A stretch of 5,699 nt of DNA from Acidobacteriota bacterium (GTDB taxonomy: Bacteria > Acidobacteriota > Vicinamibacteria > Vicinamibacterales > Vicinamibacteraceae): positions 1-5,699 of the forward strand of contig JACDAO010000074.1 in assembly GCA_013695405.1 (NCBI GenBank). The letters run 5' to 3'. Below, piece by piece: positions 1 to 5,699 of this stretch (position 1 is its first letter; each line of letters begins with the position of its first letter). The position numbers and the translations under genes were made by a program. The notes under the pieces were generated by a model. It saw nothing but the letters and a program-made list of their open reading frames with translations, ran no database searches and was not told the origin of the DNA.

Positions 1-1
1 C

Positions 2-427
2 ACCTGGCCCGGACCCGATCGGCGCGCGGTCCTGCGACTGCTGCCGACCAGTGAGGCCAGCGAACACGCCGCGCGCGCGCTCGACGTGTTGTGCCGCGCG
101 CCGTATCGGATCGCCGCCTCCGCTACGCGGATGGCCTACCCGCTCGAGGGTACGGCCATCGACCTGGTCGAGCCGGCCCGCGCATCGTCCGGAACTGTCA
201 CCGGAGCCTTACAGATTCTGCCATCCGGCCGGCCGGTGCTGCTGATGGCCGACCGCCACACGACCGGCGGCTATCCGGTGGCGGCTATCGTGATCAGCGC
301 CGATCATCGGCACGCGGCGCAGTTGGCACCAGGCGACGAAGTGCGCCTCGTCACGTGTACCCGTCACGAGGCGATGCAGGCGCTGGTGCGCGACGAACTG
401 GCCTGGCAGCGGTGGTGCACGTCCTGA
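2..427 (+). CDS. pxpC: 5-oxoprolinase subunit C-like (PxpC/KipA family, biotin-dependent carboxyltransferase fold), C-terminal part
   Basis: The frame is open from the left edge to TGA at 425-427, giving 141 residues; the start lies outside the window. The visible part matches the C-terminal half of the PxpC/KipA/AHS2 family: RMAYPLEG (family form DRMGYRLEG), then TGALQILPSGRPVLLMADR, HTTGGYPV, and the closing AQLAPGDEVRLV. In known members PxpA, PxpB and PxpC form an ATP-dependent cytoplasmic 5-oxoprolinase that opens pyroglutamate to glutamate. The same fold occurs in allophanate hydrolase and urea carboxylase, so the substrate cannot be fixed from this fragment alone. The family's usual Gly in RMGYRLEG is Ala here. 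The partner genes pxpA and pxpB would be expected to the left, outside the window. The gene converges on the secretin gene with only 12 bp between the stops. Family assignment is confident; exact enzyme function is less so. Confidence 0.88.
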   Translation, partial: TWPGPDRRAVLRLLPTSEASEHAARALDVLCRAPYRIAASATRMAYPLEGTAIDLVEPARASSGTVTGALQILPSGRPVLLMADRHTTGGYPVAAIVISADHRHAAQLAPGDEVRLVTCTRHEAMQALVRDELAWQRWCTS

Positions 428-439
428 AACCGCGCCGCC

Positions 440-2317
440 TCAGGCTGGCGGTGGCGGACTGGGCGGGGGTGGCAGGGTGCGCGGTTGCGGCACGGTCCGC
501 TGTTCGGGGATCGACGGCAGCTGCGGGAATGTGGCCGGCGGCTGGTCGACCTCCTGGTTGGGCGGCGGCACCTGACGCGGCAGCACCGGCTGCGCGCTGG
601 GCAGATCCATCATGTTGCCCGTCGCGCCGCCGCTGCGGCCGGCGAGGAACGGCCGCAGATCCTCCTCGTCGAGGTCGAGCACGCGGATGATGCGGGGCGT
701 CAGCATCAGCACGATGTCGGTTTCCTGGGTCTCGCGCTCGTTGCTGGCGAACAGCCGTCCGAGGATTGGAATGTCACTGAGCCCGGGGACGCCGCGCAGG
801 ATGGTGCGCTCGTTGTCGCGAATCAGCCCGGCCAGCAGATTGGTCTCGCCGTCGCGCAGGCGGATGGTGGTGGTGATCGACCGGGTCCCGAACGTCGGTA
901 GCCCGGAGAAGCCGGTCCCGGCCAGGCTGCTGACTTCGATCTTCACCGCCAGCGACACGTCGTCGTTGTGATGCGTGCGCGGGGTGATGTCGATGTTGAC
1001 CCCGACGTTGCGGTATGTGTACGAAGTGATCGGCTGCTGATTGACGCCGCCAGCGGCGATCGGCGCGAACGTCACCTGCGGCACCGGCACCTCCTCGCCG
1101 AACTTGGCCTGGGCGGCCAGTCCGTCCGACGTCCGCAGTTGCGGGTTGGCCAGCGTGCGGGTGTTGCTGTCCTGCTTGAGCAGCCGGTAGTACAGCCCCG
1201 GCAGATTGGTGAAGAAGATGTCGCCCTGGCCGAGTGAGCGCAGGTCGCGCAACGTCAGGCCGCCGCTCTGGTTGACGTCGGCCTGGCCGGCGATGCCGGT
1301 GTCGTTGCCTGGCGAGAGAATCTGCAGCCCGTATTGCTTGAACTGCGTCCGGTCGACCTCGAGCAGTTCGACGTCGATCACCACTTCGCCGCGGGCCTTG
1401 TCGATCGCGGCGATCAGACGGGCCGCCGCGTCCATCCGCTCCGGCGTGTCCTTGATCGAGATCGCGTTGGTCGCGGTGATTGGCGACAGCCGCCGCGCGT
1501 CGACGACGATCCGCAACAGATCGAGCGTTTCCTTGAGATCGGCGTTGCTCAGATAGAAGGTGCGGATCACCTCTTCCTCGTACTCACGGCGCTTGGCCGG
1601 CGTGTCGGGGATGATGGTGACGGTGCGCGGTGCGGTGACGCGGTAGAACGTCGTGGTGCTGCGGCCCACTGCGTCGAGGGCATTGAACAGCGTCGCCCCG
1701 CGCAGGTCGATCGACAGCGGCGCGCTGCGAAAGGTCGGGTCGAAGACGATGCTGATGCCGCCGAACCGGGCGATCGAGGTCAGCACGTCGCGGCTGCCGG
1801 CCTCGCGGAAGACCACCGAATCAGGCAACGTGACATCCGGCAGGTCGTGGCCCTCCGGGGGCAGGCCCCGCGTCCTGCTGATCAGCGACTCGAGCTGCGT
1901 AATGCCGTCGCGCCGCACCGCCATCTTGGTGCGGAGTTGGGTGCGGGTCTCGCGCACGCCCCGTTCGGCGTCGCCATTGGCCGGGTTCAGTTCGAGCGCC
2001 AGTTGCAGCTCGACCAGGGCCTCTTCGTAGCTGCCAGCGCCCGCCAGGCGACGTCCACGAGTGTGGTGCACCTCTGAAGCGCGCAGCCGGGCCCGCTGCA
2101 GGGCCAGGGCAATCTCGCGATCGTTCGGCGAGGCGGCCAGAGCTTGCGTGTAGGCGACGATGGCCTGGTCGAAATCGTCCTGGCGCTCGGCGATCTGGCC
2201 GATGCGGTATGCCTTGCGCACGCCGCAACCAACCGCCATCACCAGCGCCAGCCCCAGGCAGACCAGCCGGGCCGCGGTCACGACCGCCGACCGCCGCTCA
2301 GTCCTGGGTGATGACAT
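440..2317 (-). CDS. TPR-containing secretin lipoprotein (type II/III secretion or type IV pilus secretin family)
   Basis: This predicted 625-residue protein should form an outer-membrane secretin ring. From ATG 2317 it starts with a basic stretch and a hydrophobic segment ending at the lipobox AVGC (Cys31), which suggests a lipid-anchored N-terminus. Residues about 34-120 form TPR-like helices (DDFDQAIVAYTQALAASPND; YEEALVELQLALELNPANGD). Residues about 165-236 resemble an STN/N0 domain and 250-310 a secretin N1-type domain. Residues about 380-545 are the secretin core, with TRTLANPQLRT, FGEEVPVP and the signature VPGLSDIPILGRLF (510-523), ending MLTPRII. The tail 571-625 is proline-rich and lacks recognisable S-domain features. 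The ATG lies inside lolA (20-bp overlap), suggesting translational coupling; GTG 2281 is an alternative start that keeps the lipobox. The reading frame is open further upstream to 2416, but that part lies within lolA and would bury the signal peptide. No other secretion or pilus genes are in view, so the transported substrate is unknown. Confidence 0.9.
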   Translation of the reverse strand: MSSPRTERRSAVVTAARLVCLGLALVMAVGCGVRKAYRIGQIAERQDDFDQAIVAYTQALAASPNDREIALALQRARLRASEVHHTRGRRLAGAGSYEEALVELQLALELNPANGDAERGVRETRTQLRTKMAVRRDGITQLESLISRTRGLPPEGHDLPDVTLPDSVVFREAGSRDVLTSIARFGGISIVFDPTFRSAPLSIDLRGATLFNALDAVGRSTTTFYRVTAPRTVTIIPDTPAKRREYEEEVIRTFYLSNADLKETLDLLRIVVDARRLSPITATNAISIKDTPERMDAAARLIAAIDKARGEVVIDVELLEVDRTQFKQYGLQILSPGNDTGIAGQADVNQSGGLTLRDLRSLGQGDIFFTNLPGLYYRLLKQDSNTRTLANPQLRTSDGLAAQAKFGEEVPVPQVTFAPIAAGGVNQQPITSYTYRNVGVNIDITPRTHHNDDVSLAVKIEVSSLAGTGFSGLPTFGTRSITTTIRLRDGETNLLAGLIRDNERTILRGVPGLSDIPILGRLFASNERETQETDIVLMLTPRIIRVLDLDEEDLRPFLAGRSGGATGNMMDLPSAQPVLPRQVPPPNQEVDQPPATFPQLPSIPEQRTVPQPRTLPPPPSPPPPA

Positions 2318-2960
2318 CGACGCCACGCGGCATGGTGAACACGAATCGGTTCTCCGGCACGCCGGCATTCTCCCGCAGCTTCGTGAAGGTGAAGGTCGAG
2401 GTGCCACCCTGCGCATCGACGACCGCCAGTTGGCGCAGTGCGTAGGTGCCGCTGTCGACGATGAGGGTCAGCGTCTGATACTCGGGCTCCGGGCGTACCG
2501 GCCGGAGGCGCAGCGCGCGGGCGCCGCTCGCGCCCGCAGGCGGCGGCACCTCCTCGACGCGGAAATCGCGCAGCAGGTCACCACGGCCGGCGAGGAACAG
2601 GATCGGCGTCGGCGCCCGGCCGTCGGCCGGCATCGCGCTGACTCGGACCTGACGGTCGGCCGGCACGTAGAAATACAGGCGGGTGCCGTCGGAGACGAAC
2701 AGCTTCTTCTCCGGAGCGGCGTAATCCCAGCGCATCCGGCCTGGCTTGCGGATCGCGACGGTGCCGCGTTCGACGGTCCGGCGCTTGAGCGCGCCGCCGA
2801 CGTAGGCCTGCTCGAAGTCGGCGGTGAAGTCCTTGACGGTGTCGTAGTGCGTCTGCACGGCACGGGCGAGTGCCTCGCCGGCCGAAGGGGCCTGGGCGGA
2901 CAGCGCTACCGGGAGTACAACGGCGGCGAGTGCGGCGAGCCACCACCAACGGGTAAGCAT
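2298..2960 (-). CDS. lolA: Outer-membrane lipoprotein carrier protein LolA
   Basis: This 220-residue periplasmic chaperone family protein would take mature lipoproteins from the LolCDE transporter and deliver them to the outer membrane. Residues 1-24 form a signal peptide with three tryptophans, a hydrophobic core and the likely cleavage site ALSAQA. LolA features follow: FTADFEQ near 45-51, RKPGRMRWDYAAPEKKLFVSD at 71-91 (the typical KPGRFRWEY...P block), DGTRLYFYVP at 91-100, and the C-terminal FVFTMPRGVDVI. Length is close to the usual 200-230. ATG 2960 is chosen because AGAGG (2968-2972) sits 7 nt upstream and the signal peptide begins there, although the frame stays open into the gene upstream. 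It lies 53 bp after the polX-like stop and overlaps the following secretin lipoprotein gene by 20 bp, suggesting one transcript and a possible carrier/client link. No second lipoprotein-sorting gene (lolB or lolCDE) is visible. Confidence 0.93.
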   Translation of the reverse strand: MLTRWWWLAALAAVVLPVALSAQAPSAGEALARAVQTHYDTVKDFTADFEQAYVGGALKRRTVERGTVAIRKPGRMRWDYAAPEKKLFVSDGTRLYFYVPADRQVRVSAMPADGRAPTPILFLAGRGDLLRDFRVEEVPPPAGASGARALRLRPVRPEPEYQTLTLIVDSGTYALRQLAVVDAQGGTSTFTFTKLRENAGVPENRFVFTMPRGVDVITQD

Positions 2961-3013
2961 TAAGTTGCCTCTGGCGGCGGATGTCGCGCGGCAGCCGGAT
3001 GATATCACCATGG

Positions 3014-4660
3014 TCAGACGCGCCCGGTGCGCTTGGCGGCGACGAAGCGCCGGACCCCGTCGACGTCGCGCGTGTTGAGCACCTGGCCGGCGGTCAGCGC
3101 GGCCCGCCGCGCCAGCGCCACCCCGAACTGCATCTGGCGCCCGAGTCGTTCGGCGACATGGCAGTCGCTGTTGATCACCAGCATCGCGCCGATCGAGGCG
3201 GCCTGCTCGGCCAGCGGCGCGTCGAGATCGAGGTGGCCCGGAGCGCCGTCGATTTCGATTGCCGTCCCGGTGCGTGCCGCGTACTCGAACAGACGCGCGA
3301 AGGCCAGGACATAGCCGGGGGTCCGCCCTGGCGACCGGTTGGCCGGGTGGGTGATCACGTTGACCAGCGGATGCCGCATGACGGTCAGGTAGCGCTCGAG
3401 GAGGCGTTCCGGTCCGTGCCCGGCGCCGTCGTGCAGCGAGGCCAGCACCACATCCAGCCTCTCCAGCACGTCGTCGGGCACGTCGAGATGCCCGTCCGGC
3501 AGGATGTCGCATTCGATGCCGTGCAGGATGGTGACGTCGGGCACCAGCGCGCGGACGGCGGCGATTTCCTCGGCCTGCTGTTCGACACGGTCGAGGGTCA
3601 GCACCCGCGACGCCTTGGCCGAGGGAGAGTGATCGGTGATCGCCACATAGCGGTAGCCGAGCGCCCGAGCGGCGTGCACCATGCCGGCGACGCTGTCACG
3701 GCCGTCGCTGTACACGGTGTGCATGTGCAGGTCGCCCTGGATGTCGTGCATCTCGATCAGCTCGGGGAGCGTGCCTTCGCGCGCGCTCTCGATCACGCCG
3801 CGCCGGCCCCGCAACTCGACCGGGATCACCGGCAGGTCGAGGTGGCGGTACACGTCGGCTTCCTCGGTCAGGGCCAGTGGGCCGTCGGCGCCGAGCAGCG
3901 AATAACGGTTCAACGCCAGGCCGCGCGCAGCGCTTTGCAGGCGCATTTCCTGGACGTGGGCGCGCGGGCCGGTGTACCACAGCAAGCTGGTCGGCACCGC
4001 GTCCTGGCGTACCGCGTGTACCACGACCGGCTCGGGATCGGCGGCAATTGCCAGGCCGCAGCTGCCGGCGACGGCGATGGTGTCGGCGTGCAGCGCGGCC
4101 ACCGCCCGGCCAATCCAGGCCTGCGGGTCGTCGGTGACGGCAAGCACCGCGACGTCCGGCGTCATGGGATCGCTACGGCGCAGCCCGCCGACCAGATGCC
4201 AGGCCTCTGGCGCGCCGGCGGCGGCGGTCAGTTCGGCCTTCACCTGCGACGCCTGCATCCACGCCCGCCCGAGCGGCACCACGCCCTCGACGATGGCATC
4301 GGGCGAGGTGACCGGGAGCGGTCCCCAGCCCGCCTGATCGACGACCCGGTCGAGATCGGCGTCGAGCATCAGGTCCTCGTCGGCCAGCCGATCGCGGAGC
4401 GGGTCGTCGGCTGGCGCCAGCAGCAACGTCCGGGCGCCCGAGGGCAGGCGGCGGCGTACCGCGGCGACTTCGTCGTGATCGAGATGTCGGAGGCGATCGA
4501 GGAGGTCGGCGGCTGGACCGGACAGCAGGTCCTGCTCTTGCAGCGCACCTCGCACGTCGGACCAGGGCGCCCGGCTGCGTTGCTCGAGGACGCGCCGAAT
4601 CGCCAGCGCCAACACCTCGAGCTGACGGGCGTCTGTGAGACGGCCGGTCCACACCGCCAA
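3014..4660 (-). CDS. PolX-like protein with degenerate family X polymerase region and intact PHP phosphoesterase domain
   Basis: From TTG 4660 this is 548 residues, resembling bacterial DNA polymerase/3'-5' exonuclease PolX (about 570). The polymerase half is recognisable by GGLRR (158-162, family GSLRR) and LLWYTGPRAHVQEMRLQSAARGL (226-248, family YFTGSxxHNxxLRxxAxxxG). Of the aspartates, D169 remains, but its DxD partner is A171 and the third position aligns with V213. No clear GIGK or GLGPK helix-hairpin-helix is seen. The PHP domain (about 308-505) retains all expected metal ligands: H312/H314 in DLHMHT, D343/H344, E383, H410, H438, and D499/H501 in SDCH. I infer a Mn- or Zn-dependent exonuclease or phosphoesterase without polymerase activity. 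Homologous-looking sequence (EVAATLDQLGRLAVW) continues upstream of 4660, so the true start is probably near CTG 4723 (about 569 residues). It is the first gene of the apparent operon with lolA and the secretin. Confidence 0.9.
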   Translation of the reverse strand: MAVWTGRLTDARQLEVLALAIRRVLEQRSRAPWSDVRGALQEQDLLSGPAADLLDRLRHLDHDEVAAVRRRLPSGARTLLLAPADDPLRDRLADEDLMLDADLDRVVDQAGWGPLPVTSPDAIVEGVVPLGRAWMQASQVKAELTAAAGAPEAWHLVGGLRRSDPMTPDVAVLAVTDDPQAWIGRAVAALHADTIAVAGSCGLAIAADPEPVVVHAVRQDAVPTSLLWYTGPRAHVQEMRLQSAARGLALNRYSLLGADGPLALTEEADVYRHLDLPVIPVELRGRRGVIESAREGTLPELIEMHDIQGDLHMHTVYSDGRDSVAGMVHAARALGYRYVAITDHSPSAKASRVLTLDRVEQQAEEIAAVRALVPDVTILHGIECDILPDGHLDVPDDVLERLDVVLASLHDGAGHGPERLLERYLTVMRHPLVNVITHPANRSPGRTPGYVLAFARLFEYAARTGTAIEIDGAPGHLDLDAPLAEQAASIGAMLVINSDCHVAERLGRQMQFGVALARRAALTAGQVLNTRDVDGVRRFVAAKRTGRV

Positions 4661-4731
4661 GCGTCCCAGCTGGTCGAGGGTGGCGGCAACCTCTCCGGGA
4701 GGACGTCGGCGCAGGCGGAACAGGATCGGAT

Positions 4732-4735
4732 CCTC
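4732..4735 (-). promoter_or_regulatory. Candidate Shine-Dalgarno deciding a non-canonical polX-like start
   Basis: On the minus strand GAGG (4735-4732) lies 8 nt before CTG 4723 and 5 nt before ATC 4726, both in the polX-like frame. No ATG, GTG or TTG exists in that frame between the TGA at 4739-4741 and TTG 4660, yet the intervening codons read like the normal PolX N-terminus. A CTG start here would give the usual family length. The weaker alternative is GGGA just before TTG 4660 (3 nt) or GTG 4654 (9 nt). This is sequence reading only; translation start is not proven. Confidence 0.4.
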
Positions 4736-4738
4736 GGC

Positions 4739-4828
4739 TCAGTGTCGCGTGCAGGGGCAAAGCCCGGTCGTCACGACGGGCGTGTCACTGTCAGTGCAAC
4801 GGCGGCAGCGCGCGGTCGACGGGAACAC
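4739..4828 (-). CDS. Possible 29-codon leader ORF with Cys pairs (hypothetical)
   Basis: GTG 4828 to TGA 4741-4739 encodes 29 residues containing CRRC and CPC, about 83% GC at third positions, in the same frame as the downstream polX-like gene. The GTG lies 3-4 nt from the transcription start predicted from TATAAT at 4839-4844, so it could be read as a leaderless message. No family is recognised. The short length and GC-rich background mean it may be chance. It could be a leader peptide of the operon or nothing at all. Confidence 0.2.
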   Translation of the reverse strand: MFPSTARCRRCTDSDTPVVTTGLCPCTRH

Positions 4829-4838
4829 GATTGCTCTG

Positions 4839-4844
4839 ATTATA
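4839..4844 (-). promoter_or_regulatory. Candidate -10 element for the polX-lolA-secretin operon
   Basis: The minus strand reads a perfect TATAAT here, in an otherwise GC-rich region and upstream of the first gene of the minus-strand operon. At 17-bp spacing the -35 position (4862-4867) reads CGCTCG, a poor match, so an activator or a relaxed -35 would be needed. The predicted start is near 4831-4832, giving a leader of about 108 nt to CTG 4723 or 170 nt to TTG 4660. Confidence 0.5.
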
Positions 4845-4892
4845 GCGGCGCGTCTGTGGGTCGAGCGTCGACTCGGACGGCCTCGGTGCGTG

Positions 4893-4901
4893 TGGTACAC
4901 T
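4893..4901 (+). promoter_or_regulatory. Candidate extended -10 promoter of the tRNA-Ala gene
   Basis: TGG followed by TACACT forms an extended -10 (TGnTAnnnT) whose last base lies 54 bp before the mature tRNA 5' end. The -35 region about 17 bp upstream (TCGGAC) is weak, which is tolerated by extended -10 promoters. A start near 4908 would leave a 5' leader of about 48 nt to be removed by RNase P. It is divergent from the minus-strand TATAAT at 4839-4844. Confidence 0.5.
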
Positions 4902-4955
4902 GCGCGTTCGCCGATGCGACGCGGGCGCCTCCTGTGTCTGATCGGAGCAGAGGAT

Positions 4956-5031
<76 letters not shown>

Positions 5032-5050
5032 CGCAATCGGCTATCGACAC

Positions 5051-5078
5051 ACGCCACGCCTGTTCGCGTGGCGTTTTG
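5051..5078 (+). terminator. Intrinsic terminator after tRNA-Ala
   Basis: ACGCCACGC (5051-5059) pairs perfectly with GCGTGGCGT (5066-5074) around a 6-nt loop, followed by TTTGT. The stem is strong and GC-rich, begins 19 nt after the CCA end, and is oriented for the tRNA transcript. Confidence 0.9.
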
Positions 5079-5105
5079 TCGTTCAGGCGTTCCTTTCGTC
5101 CCTCT

Positions 5106-5121
5106 CGTCTGCGGGCAGACG
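5106..5121 (-). terminator. Second small hairpin downstream of the PEP-CTERM gene
   Basis: CGTCTGC (5106-5112) and GCAGACG (5115-5121) are inverted copies separated by 2 nt; in RNA about 6 bp with a tetraloop would form. It lies just beyond the larger hairpin at 5126-5159 and has no U-tract on either strand, so its part in termination is uncertain. Confidence 0.3.
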
Positions 5122-5125
5122 CAGG

Positions 5126-5159
5126 ACAGGCCCGACTCTGCGATGAGAGCCGGGCCTGT
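5126..5159 (-). terminator. Stem-loop downstream of the PEP-CTERM gene, likely terminator
   Basis: ACAGGCCCG (5126-5134) pairs with CGGGCCTGT (5151-5159) over 9 bp. After an A/C mismatch, CTCT and AGAG extend the stem by 4 bp around a 6-nt loop. It begins about 20 nt after the minus-strand stop codon. No U-run follows on the minus strand, so it may act with Rho or as a 3' stability hairpin rather than as a classical intrinsic terminator. Confidence 0.55.
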
Positions 5160-5179
5160 GCCCGAACCTAAGACCTGAA

Positions 5180-5699
5180 CTAGCGGCGACGACGCGAGAA
5201 CGCGCCGACGCCCAGCAGGGCGCTGCCGAGCAACATCAGCGAGGTCGGCTCCGGGACGGTGTCCGGTGGCGGCGTGACGCCACCAGTGGTGATGCCGCCG
5301 AGGCGGATCTGGCGGACGTCCAGCAAGTCGACAGTCGTGGTGATCAGCACCGTGTTGATCAACTGCCCATCGAGTGTGTCGAGGCCGAAGAAGTTCTGCC
5401 CATTGCCGCTGAGCGCGAAGTTGAAGTTGAACATCCCCCCCCTGCTGTCAGTCGCGGTAATGAACGCGGTTCCGTTACCGGTGGCGTTGAGATTGGCCTC
5501 GAACTCACCGAAGAAGATGTTGCTTGCGTTGGCGTCAATCAGAAGGCGGGTAAAGCCTCTGGTCGACTCGGTCGATTCGAGTTCATCCTCGACGCGGGCC
5601 TGACCACCATTGGCCAGGAGGTTTTCCTGGCCGGTCAGGTTAAACACCGTGCCGGTCTGATTGGTTGCGCCCTGAACTGTCAGCGCCGGTCCAGCAATC
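5180..5699 (-). CDS. PEP-CTERM sorting domain protein, C-terminal part
   Basis: The frame is open from the right edge to TAG at 5182-5180, about 172 residues; the start and export signal lie outside the window. GTG 5647 is only an internal codon, since the reading frame continues upstream without a break. The C-terminus carries the full PEP-CTERM tripartite signal: VPEPTS, a hydrophobic segment (LMLLGSALLGVGAF) and the basic cluster SRRRR. In known systems exosortase recognises this tag, and such proteins are exported and linked to extracellular polysaccharide or biofilm. The rest is rich in Asn, Gly, Thr and Phe, with no cysteine seen, a composition usual for secreted beta-rich proteins; no enzymatic motif is recognised. 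A short Gly/Thr/Pro linker (GGVTPPPDT) precedes the tag. Two hairpins follow the stop. The cargo function is unknown. Confidence 0.93.
   Translation of the reverse strand, partial: IAGPALTVQGATNQTGTVFNLTGQENLLANGGQARVEDELESTESTRGFTRLLIDANASNIFFGEFEANLNATGNGTAFITATDSRGGMFNFNFALSGNGQNFFGLDTLDGQLINTVLITTTVDLLDVRQIRLGGITTGGVTPPPDTVPEPTSLMLLGSALLGVGAFSRRRR

Noticed and set aside
437..451. Small palindrome near the convergent stops considered as a terminator
   Set aside because: GCCT/AGGC leaves a one-base loop and no U-tract follows on either strand.
1334..2077. Plus-strand open frame opposite the secretin
   Set aside because: It overlaps strongly conserved secretin motifs on the other strand, and its product is Arg/Asp/Val-rich with no domain.
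2318..2416. Upstream extension of the secretin frame
   Set aside because: It lies within the conserved end of lolA and would place 33 Arg/Ser/Cys-rich residues before the lipoprotein signal peptide.
2961..3512. Upstream extension of the lolA frame into the polX-like gene
   Set aside because: The extension is Arg/Ala-rich shadow sequence, while ATG 2960 has a good Shine-Dalgarno sequence and begins a typical signal peptide.
4173..4760. Minus-strand open frame beginning TTG 4760, considered as a frameshifted polX N-terminus
   Set aside because: Its translation shows no PolX-like residues; the N-terminal resemblance continues in the original frame instead.

Overview
The window is GC-rich, gene-dense bacterial DNA from a Gram-negative organism with a double membrane: it has a LolA lipoprotein carrier, an outer-membrane secretin and a PEP-CTERM protein. 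GC-rich codon use, a TPR-containing secretin lipoprotein and exosortase-type sorting together suggest an Acidobacteriota (Vicinamibacteria-like) genome. That is inference from gene style and is not proven here.

Layout. (1) 2-427, plus strand: the C-terminal part of a PxpC/KipA-family biotin-dependent carboxyltransferase-like protein, whose 5' end lies outside the window. (2) 440-about 4723, minus strand: an apparent operon read in the order polX-like -> lolA -> secretin. The polX-like product keeps a complete PHP metal site but has lost two of the three polymerase aspartates. lolA follows after 53 bp, and the secretin gene overlaps the end of lolA. The secretin is a predicted lipoprotein with an N-terminal TPR region and a proline-rich tail. 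It converges on pxpC with a 12-bp gap. (3) 4724-4955: an intergenic region with a perfect TATAAT on the minus strand, a possible 29-codon ORF, small dyads, and an extended -10 for the tRNA on the plus strand. (4) 4956-5031: a complete tRNA-Ala(CGC) with encoded CCA and the G3:U70 identity pair, followed by a strong intrinsic terminator. (5) 5180-5699, minus strand: the C-terminal part of a PEP-CTERM sorted protein, cut by the window end, with two hairpins downstream of its stop.

How the genes relate. LolA ferries lipoproteins to the outer membrane, and the next gene encodes a predicted outer-membrane lipoprotein secretin, so the pair may be a carrier and its client. The most interesting points are the fused TPR-lipoprotein/secretin architecture (a possible self-piloting secretin), the polymerase-dead PolX with an intact PHP domain, and its apparent non-canonical start codon behind a good Shine-Dalgarno sequence.
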